Virus record (IMG/VR): IMGVR_UViG_3300010885_014856
Location: 1-22,101 of that record
DNA: 22,101 nt
Reading direction: 5' to 3' (one strand)
Origin: a virus
In this document: positions 17,061 to 22,101 of the stretch, piece after piece
How the letters are laid out: every line of letters starts with the position of its first letter
Position numbering within the stretch: the first letter of the stretch is position 1
Position numbers and translations under genes: made by a program
The notes under the pieces: generated by a model
Seen by the model: the letters and a program-made list of their open reading frames with translations, nothing else
What the model was told of the DNA's origin: nothing
The model's database searches: none

Positions 17061-17440
17061 TAGATTACAAACTAAACTACACTTCACCAGATTTTGAAAA
17101 AACTAAGCCTTGGACTTTTACTATTGACGGTATAACCCTTACTTGGGCTCCTCAATCGCCTTTTATTATGTCGGGTGGCACTAAAGATGGTAATCATATT
17201 ACTAATCAAATACTTATGTTTATTAGTTCCATAAGTGTTGATAGAAATAATGAGTTCCCTGCTACAGCAACCGGACCTATGCTTGTAGCTCATCCGTCTG
17301 CTCCTTATACCGTACTATACGCTATTTACGAAATTTATGGAGACGAGCTAGAGATTCTATCTTTTTCAGAAAATGCTCCAAAACTTAGTGATTTCAATGG
17401 GGATGAAGAAGATAGCACTGACGAAGAAGTAGTCTACTAA
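17057..17440 (+). CDS. Small acidic hypothetical protein
   Basis: 127 aa, not recognised. The ATG overlaps the stop of the giant protein as ATGA, the usual arrangement for coupled translation, so its amount may depend on how many ribosomes reach the end of the frameshifted frame. The body looks beta-rich (KPWTFTIDGITLTWAPQS) and the last 20 or so residues are strongly acidic. There is no signal peptide. The tight coupling suggests it could be a chaperone or partner of the giant protein, but that is inference. Confidence 0.7.
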   Translation: MIDYKLNYTSPDFEKTKPWTFTIDGITLTWAPQSPFIMSGGTKDGNHITNQILMFISSISVDRNNEFPATATGPMLVAHPSAPYTVLYAIYEIYGDELEILSFSENAPKLSDFNGDEEDSTDEEVVY

Positions 17441-17462
17441 GACTTAGTGATAGGATTTTATT

Positions 17463-17666
17463 ATGGATAATAACAAAAGACCGGACGGCATTGAGTTCAT
17501 CATTGAGACCGATAACGGAGCTGAAACACGCTTTGTAAAGTTCTCTGAGATGGATAATGGCTCGCTGGTTGGATATATTATGAAGTATCCATACGCCATG
17601 ACCGAGTGGATGAACCGCCTCGATGAAATGGAAAAACAATCAAACAAAACTGAGCCAGAACAATAA
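17463..17666 (+). CDS. Very small hypothetical protein
   Basis: 67 aa, not recognised. An AGGA at 17452-17455 precedes the ATG by 7 nt, and the gene fits the gap between its neighbours on the same strand. The sequence is charged, with a beta-like N-terminal half (IEFIIETDNG) and a helical C-terminal half (WMNRLDEMEKQ). No membrane segment is present. The gene call rests on spacing and ribosome site only. Confidence 0.55.
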   Translation: MDNNKRPDGIEFIIETDNGAETRFVKFSEMDNGSLVGYIMKYPYAMTEWMNRLDEMEKQSNKTEPEQ

Positions 17667-17753
17667 ACACACTTACCTCAGAATAAGGTAAAATTATTGC
17701 AGGCTCCTAATGTTGGGCTAGTAACTCTACCCGACCTAACAATAAGGAAATAT
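17667..17753 (+). promoter_or_regulatory. Second copy of the tandem-hairpin leader
   Basis: This gap holds TTACCT...AGGTAA (arms 17673-17678 and 17686-17691) and then GGG-c-TAG...CTA-CCC (17715-17732, one bulged C), followed directly by GACCT and AAGGA before the ATG at 17754. The order, the AGGTAAAA...ATTATTG stretch and the shared CCCGACCT match the leader at 8133-8226, while the stem bases differ yet still pair. This points to a conserved structure. It probably marks the start of the unit with the next two genes. Confidence 0.5.
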
Positions 17754-18107
17754 ATGTCATACGCATCAGAGTTCTCAACGCAAATCTACGCATATGTAGA
17801 CCCATCTAGCGGAGAGGCAAAATCTCTATTTGTTTCTACCCCTATCGGCCTTACTGTCCGTGAGGGTGGGGAGTGGAGACTTCCAGCAAGTCAGGCAGAA
17901 GTTGACCAGATGACTGGTGGCTACGATGCGTACATGCTGAACTGGGATAAGAATCTAGAGAACACCCCTGAAGATGTTCCAGATGACTACGATGAAGAAC
18001 ACGAAGCTGTTTACGAGTTTGACAAAGGTGAACTAAACCTAAGCAACATCGAGCAATACTTTGACCTAGCCTACAAGGCTGGCGAAGGCATACCTAACCA
18101 AGAATAG
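17754..18107 (+). CDS. Small acidic hypothetical protein
   Basis: 117 aa from the ATG at 17754, chosen because AAGGA (17744-17748) lies just upstream. The frame is open back to a TTG at 17697, but that would place the leader hairpins inside the gene. The N-terminal part (STQIYAYVDPSSGEAKSLFV) resembles in style the start of the protein at 21443 (a short beta region about the value of something 'Pro/Ser-Asp-Pro'), but the match is weak. The C-terminal half is very acidic (DDYDEEHEAVYEFD). No family recognised. The next ATG follows 8 nt after its stop. Confidence 0.7.
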   Translation: MSYASEFSTQIYAYVDPSSGEAKSLFVSTPIGLTVREGGEWRLPASQAEVDQMTGGYDAYMLNWDKNLENTPEDVPDDYDEEHEAVYEFDKGELNLSNIEQYFDLAYKAGEGIPNQE

Positions 18108-18115
18108 TAGGAAAA

Positions 18116-21100
18116 ATGACCGATTTCGTTGGTCGCGATGGTTTCCTTGCTGTATTCAGCAACGCAACCGACGCTGTAATCATTGACACTAACCTAAACT
18201 TAGTTGTTGGCCTCGGTAAATCCGATGTAGTCCTGCCTAGCCGCGACTGGGAGCCTACCAACGAAACATTTAGCGACTCTACTCTAGAGCTTGCTACTGG
18301 TGCACTAACCACCCTTGATATCAAGGTTATTACTGCTTCTGGCCGTATGTACACTATTCCTGCTGGCGTTGTGTCTGAGGCCAAGAAATCTCTTGAATGG
18401 CACAAGGAGCACCACCGAGGTGGAACTCCTGTTGGTCTAAACACTGCTCGCACTCTTGCTCGTGGTGGTCAGATTGGCATTGAGAAGGTCCGCCACATTG
18501 CAAAATACTTCCCTCGCCACGAAGTAGACAAAAAGGGTAAAGGCTGGCAGCCTGGGCAAGATGGCTTCCCGAGCAACGGAAGAATCGCGTGGGCCCTGTG
18601 GGGCGGAGACTCCGCTCGTCGTTGGGCTAGTGCAATTGTTGAGCGTGAGAATAAGAAGGCTACCACTGCTAGCGGATATGCCATCAATGGTTATGATGCC
18701 GACTCCGAAATTTACAAAACTCCTGAAAGCTACGAATCTAACGTAGATGCTTTCAAAGATGCTTTTGAGCTAGGCGAAGGTGTTGCACCTGAGTTCATGG
18801 CTCGTGTTCGCCTAGATGGTTCTGGTATGGACCGCCTATACAAACTAGACACTGATGGTCAGGTTTATGTGTGGGACGATATGGGCTGGGATTCTCTTGG
18901 CCACGTTGATGGCGATGTTTGGACTTACGACAAAGCTCTAGATGACCCTTACGATTCTTGCGAAAAAGACCACACCATTATTGACCCTGAGTCAGCAATG
19001 ATTATGTCTGCTCTACTTCAGGAAAGTCCTTTTGGCATTGTTTCAATCAATGATATTGACCCTGAAGAAGCGGAACTTTTTGAGGACGCTGCTCCTCAGG
19101 AAGACTGGGATTTCCTAAAGAGCATTACTGCTGCTATGCCACCTGCTGCTGCTCAGCAAAAGGGACCTTCAGGTGCAGTTGCTAAAGACTCTGTCTATTC
19201 TCCTAAAGAGCGTTCTATCAATGCTAAGAGTCAGACCCGTGATGCTGGCGGTATGTTTGTTGCTAAGGGTAGCCGTGTAGTTGTTGGAAACGATGGCGAA
19301 AATGGTCGTGGTCAGGTTACTGGTCTGAACCCTGCTACTGGTGCGACCACGGTTGAGCTGGATAATGGTAAAACCATTGAAGTTCCTGCAAAGCTTACTC
19401 AAAAAGAAGATAAGTTTGCTCAGGCGGCGGCTCCTGTAGCTCCTGCAAATGTGCCTACTGCTGAAGAACTATCAGAGCCTCTAGATGTTTCTGGTGTTCT
19501 TGGTGAGCCTCGTTCTCCAATCAATCAGGCTGCTGCTAAACTTCCAGGTACTTTACCTCCAATGAATCAGGGTGCACTTCAAGATGTTCTACAGAACTGG
19601 GGAGGTTTTGTTGAATCTCAGCGTGCCGCTTTCAAGCCAATCACAGACCAGCAAGCTAAAGACTACGCAAAAAGGACTGGCCAAACTGCTATCCCAAATC
19701 CAGCACAGCTAGACCCAAATACAACTAAAAATGCTGGAGCTGCTAGCAAGCAAGTTGCTGTCCCGGGCGAGAACGGACAGATTTCTGTTCAAGATGCTCC
19801 TATGATGGCTGGTCGTGCTGGATTTAAAAAAGATACCCAAGATGACTCTGGTAAAGATGATGGCAAAGATAAACTTAGGGAACAACTTCAAGGTATCAAA
19901 GACCGAACTACTTACCACAACAAAATATTTACCCCATCTGAAAAAACAGCAGCCCCTGCCAAGCCAGCTCCTAGCTCAAGTAAGGGAACTCCAGGAAATG
20001 GCTCTGGACGTGGCGGTGCTAAGCCAGCTCCAAGCAAGGGACAGCCTGGTGCATGGAGCACTTCTCCTACCAAACCAACGCCATCTAAAGGTCAACCAGG
20101 GGCGTGGGACACAGGCAAGAATGGTACAGGCAGACCTAACGTAAAATCAGAGCCAGGTGCTTGGGATACAGGTAAAAATGGTACAGGACGTACTGGACCT
20201 GCTGCCCCTACTAGCCCATATGACTCTAAGGGTCGCTATGTAGTACAAAAAGGCGATAGCCTCTGGAGTATTGCTGAGAAGACTACCCCTAAAGGTAAAT
20301 CTGTAGGCGAGCACTGGCGAGACATTATGAAGTCAAACCCTAATATGAAGAGCGGTGACCCTAACAAGATTTTCTCTGGTGAACGTGTTTGGATTCCAGG
20401 TCAAGGTAAGCCTAAGCCTGTTACTCAGGTTCCTTACAAGCCGGGTGCAAAAGTCCCAGCTCAGAAGCCAAACTTCCTAGACAAAGTAAATGAAATTCGC
20501 AAGTCTAACAAGCCAGCTCCAAGCAAGGGTCAGCCGGGCGCTTGGGACACAGGTAAAAACGGAACTGGTAGAACAGGACCGGTACAACCTAAGGGCAATC
20601 CTGGAGCGTGGAGTACATCTCCTACAAAGCCGACAAAGCCAGTTGCACCGTCTGGAAAAGGCTCTGGAAGTGCTGGTACAAAACCAGGTACAGGCAGTAA
20701 AGGTCAACCGGGAGCTTGGAGTACTTCTCCTACCAAACCAACGCCATCTAAAGGTCAGCCGGGCGCTTGGGATACAGGTAAAAACGGAACTGGTAGAACT
20801 GGAAAAGCTGCTCCTACTGGAATGTATGACTCAAAGGGTCGTTATGTTGTCCAGAAGGGCGACAGTCTGTGGTCTATCGCTGATAAGACAAAGCCTGAAG
20901 GAACCTCTACTGCTAAGCACTGGACTGATGTAATGAAGTCCAACAAGGGCAATATCAAGAGTGGTAACCCTAGCCTTATCTACTCTGGCGAACGTCTAAA
21001 TATTCCTAACAAGCCTAAGCCTGGCCCAGACAAGTCTAAGGCTGGAGCTTGGGATACTGGAAAGAATGGTACAGGACGTACAGGGCCAGTACAGCCTAAG

Positions 21101-21376
21101 GGCAACCCTGGTGCTTGGAGCACATCTCCTACTAGACCAGCAGCTCCAACTAAACCAACTAGACCGGTACCTAAACCTGCTGCACCTAAGCCAACTGGAA
21201 AACCGGGAGCTTGGGATACTGGAAAGAATGGTACAGGTAAACCGAGTGCTACTACATCTGAACCTAAATACAAGCCAGTTGGCGATAACAAAATTGCTGC
21301 ACATGCAAGAGCTGGTCTAGATGCAATTATAAAGCCTAAAGGTAGTGCTGGTGCTAGAAAACGTAAGTCTAACTAA
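18116..21376 (+). CDS. Large repeat-rich protein with two LysM domains, probable virion or cell-wall-binding protein
   Basis: 1086 aa, start ATG after AGGA. Residues about 79-182 form a domain I know from actinophage structural proteins: IPAGVVSEAKKSLEW, RGGTPVG, YFPRHEVDKKGKGW and GRIAWALWGGD. Residues about 380-427 are an SH3-like barrel (FVAKGSRVVVGNDG). From about 610 onward it is Pro/Gly/Lys/Thr-rich with six AWDTGKNGTG and four AWSTSPT repeats. Two LysM domains are embedded, near 706-762 and 908-964 (YVVQKGDSLWSIAEK and YVVQKGDSLWSIADK). LysM binds the N-acetylglucosamine of peptidoglycan, so wall binding is the expected role. There is no lytic motif. It could be a tail or head decoration or a baseplate-like protein. 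Confidence 0.85.
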   Translation: MTDFVGRDGFLAVFSNATDAVIIDTNLNLVVGLGKSDVVLPSRDWEPTNETFSDSTLELATGALTTLDIKVITASGRMYTIPAGVVSEAKKSLEWHKEHHRGGTPVGLNTARTLARGGQIGIEKVRHIAKYFPRHEVDKKGKGWQPGQDGFPSNGRIAWALWGGDSARRWASAIVERENKKATTASGYAINGYDADSEIYKTPESYESNVDAFKDAFELGEGVAPEFMARVRLDGSGMDRLYKLDTDGQVYVWDDMGWDSLGHVDGDVWTYDKALDDPYDSCEKDHTIIDPESAMIMSALLQESPFGIVSINDIDPEEAELFEDAAPQEDWDFLKSITAAMPPAAAQQKGPSGAVAKDSVYSPKERSINAKSQTRDAGGMFVAKGSRVVVGNDGENGRGQVTGLNPATGATTVELDNGKTIEVPAKLTQKEDKFAQAAAPVAPANVPTAEELSEPLDVSGVLGEPRSPINQAAAKLPGTLPPMNQGALQDVLQNWGGFVESQRAAFKPITDQQAKDYAKRTGQTAIPNPAQLDPNTTKNAGAASKQVAVPGENGQISVQDAPMMAGRAGFKKDTQDDSGKDDGKDKLREQLQGIKDRTTYHNKIFTPSEKTAAPAKPAPSSSKGTPGNGSGRGGAKPAPSKGQPGAWSTSPTKPTPSKGQPGAWDTGKNGTGRPNVKSEPGAWDTGKNGTGRTGPAAPTSPYDSKGRYVVQKGDSLWSIAEKTTPKGKSVGEHWRDIMKSNPNMKSGDPNKIFSGERVWIPGQGKPKPVTQVPYKPGAKVPAQKPNFLDKVNEIRKSNKPAPSKGQPGAWDTGKNGTGRTGPVQPKGNPGAWSTSPTKPTKPVAPSGKGSGSAGTKPGTGSKGQPGAWSTSPTKPTPSKGQPGAWDTGKNGTGRTGKAAPTGMYDSKGRYVVQKGDSLWSIADKTKPEGTSTAKHWTDVMKSNKGNIKSGNPSLIYSGERLNIPNKPKPGPDKSKAGAWDTGKNGTGRTGPVQPKGNPGAWSTSPTRPAAPTKPTRPVPKPAAPKPTGKPGAWDTGKNGTGKPSATTSEPKYKPVGDNKIAAHARAGLDAIIKPKGSAGARKRKSN
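20033..21241 (+). repeat. Degenerate coding repeat with ten Gly-Ala-Trp units around two LysM domains
   Basis: Ten copies of a unit based on SKGQPGAW occur. Six continue as DTGKNGTG and four as STSPT(K/R)P. They separate and flank the LysM domains. The copies differ at many third codon positions, so the repeats are kept by selection on the protein rather than being a recent DNA expansion. They make several long out-of-frame open stretches in this interval, which are artefacts of the repeat. Confidence 0.8.
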
Positions 21377-21442
21377 CGTCTAAAATAGCCTAGTTCAATC
21401 CAAAGTATACTAATAAATAGAGTTTAAAAGTAAAGGCATAGC
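21377..21442 (+). promoter_or_regulatory. Intergenic region, possible promoter, shares AATAGCCT with the 8133 leader
   Basis: A 66-bp A/T-rich gap. AATAGCCT (21384-21391) and a downstream TATAC (21406-21410; TATACT resembles a -10 box) also occur in the same order at 8138-8145 and 8157-8161. No convincing -35 box and no terminator hairpin were found. AAAGG just before the ATG at 21443 is the ribosome site. Confidence 0.35.
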
Positions 21443-22101
21443 ATGGCAGATGAAGTAAAACCTGTACCACAGGCACCTGCAAAAGCCCCTACTCAGGCGG
21501 CTACTAAAATGACTCCGGAGACTACTGACGTAGCTCCTATGTACTTTGCTATTGTCTCTCCAGATGACCCTAATGCTGTTATGGACCTAGTTTGCTTGGT
21601 GCCGAAAGATTCTACTTCCACTGAGCCTATTGCCTACAAGCGTGAAGATAAGCAGTGGATTGCAGATGAGCAAGTTATTCGCGACCTAAAATCAGCCACC
21701 CCTCCTCCAGTAGTCCCACTTGACGCATCTGTTCTTGACAATGTTCTACAGCAGGTAGACGGTTTAGCTAAGGTAACTGCATCTGGAGCTATCGTTGCAT
21801 CGCTACTTAGCGACTCTCCACTTGACCTTCCAGAGTATTCTCCGTTTGAGGAGCTTAGTGCCGAAGATTATGCACTTATTGAAGAAGAGGGTCTGCTAGA
21901 AGAGTTTGCTCTTCAGGCTGCTGGTGGATTAGACCGCAACCGAGGCAATGCCGAAGAACTTCGCCGATACTGGACACATGGTAAAGGTGCTCTAAAAATT
22001 CGCTGGGGAACTCCTGGCGACTGGACTCGCTGTGTTCGCCATCTTTCAAAGTATATGGGTGTTCGTGCAAAGGGCTATTGCCAACTTCGCCACAAGGATG
22101 C
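21443..22101 (+). CDS. Phage structural-module protein (3' end outside window)
   Basis: The frame is open from the ATG at 21443 to the window edge (219 full codons). The first 30 residues are Pro/Ala/Lys/Thr-rich. Residues about 32-100 form a small domain followed by a Pro-rich break. Around residue 112 the KVTASG motif recurs, then an acidic helical region. Residues 166-219 carry RNRGNAEELRRYW, KIRWGTPGDWTRCVRHL and KGYCQLRHK, a conserved domain I recall at or near the termini of actinophage structural proteins, often joined to different neighbours. The function is unknown. What follows outside the window could include the capsid genes. Confidence 0.8.
   Translation, partial: MADEVKPVPQAPAKAPTQAATKMTPETTDVAPMYFAIVSPDDPNAVMDLVCLVPKDSTSTEPIAYKREDKQWIADEQVIRDLKSATPPPVVPLDASVLDNVLQQVDGLAKVTASGAIVASLLSDSPLDLPEYSPFEELSAEDYALIEEEGLLEEFALQAAGGLDRNRGNAEELRRYWTHGKGALKIRWGTPGDWTRCVRHLSKYMGVRAKGYCQLRHKD

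Noticed and set aside
17697-17753. TTG start for the 117-aa gene
   Set aside because: It would make the leader hairpins coding; the ATG at 17754 has a good AAGGA upstream.
20033-21241. Possible CRISPR-like array
   Set aside because: Repeats are irregular in spacing, diverge at third codon positions and are in frame; they are coding repeats.
19815-21320. Long open frames in other phases within the repeat region, on both strands
   Set aside because: They are low-complexity shadows of the Pro/Gly/Trp repeats, with no ribosome sites and implausible composition.

Overview
The window reads as part of the virion-structural (late) module of a tailed double-stranded DNA phage. Every credible gene lies on the + strand. 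The genes are tightly packed, often with 1-4 bp stop/start overlaps, and the order starts with packaging genes: a helix-turn-helix protein, the large terminase and the portal. The terminase and portal style, and several small domains I know from actinobacterial phages (DUF1360, the CGCGSRLRxWNPY tail, the 'RRGAGAF...RPxxxxxxWAMSRV' domain, the 'IPAGV..EAKKSLEW' domain), suggest a host in the Actinobacteria. The moderate-to-low GC content suggests an environmental, possibly aquatic, lineage rather than a mycobacterial one. The host assignment is inference. I recognised no tRNA, integrase, CRISPR array or insertion sequence.

Layout. 1-2812: DNA-binding protein (5' end outside the window), a small Cys protein, the large terminase, a CGCG-tail protein and a DUF1360 membrane protein. 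2846-8132: portal (TTG start), a Dps/ferritin-like protein with an apparently intact ferroxidase site, a 617-aa multidomain protein with Cys-rich modules and a ParB-like insertion, and a 372-aa protein of unknown role. 8133-8226: an intergenic leader with two tandem hairpins. 8227-17060: a giant modular protein in two frames. The second frame has no credible start of its own and is joined to the first by what looks like a textbook -1 programmed ribosomal frameshift: slippery CCCAAAA at 12237-12243, an 8-nt spacer, then a 9-bp plus 7-bp nested stem-loop at 12252-12298. The products would be 1340 aa (no shift) and about 2944 aa (shifted). 17057-18107: three small hypothetical genes, the third behind a second copy of the tandem-hairpin leader. 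18116-21376: a 1086-aa protein with two LysM domains and ten Gly-Ala-Trp repeats. 21443-end: a protein cut off by the window edge.

How it fits together. The short product carries several SH3-like beta-barrel modules and looks structural. The frameshift-only extension carries the recognisable enzymes: an HELGH metallopeptidase-like domain, a complete DEDDh (DnaQ-type) exonuclease domain and a second HEFWH metallopeptidase-like domain. A linker of the form NIxPDAEG recurs between modules in both frames and also spans the frameshift junction. My inference is a modular virion protein in which frameshifting sets what fraction of copies carries an enzymatic payload. No major capsid protein, S78-type prohead protease or scaffold was recognised in these 22 kb, so they probably lie downstream or are too divergent to recognise by eye.
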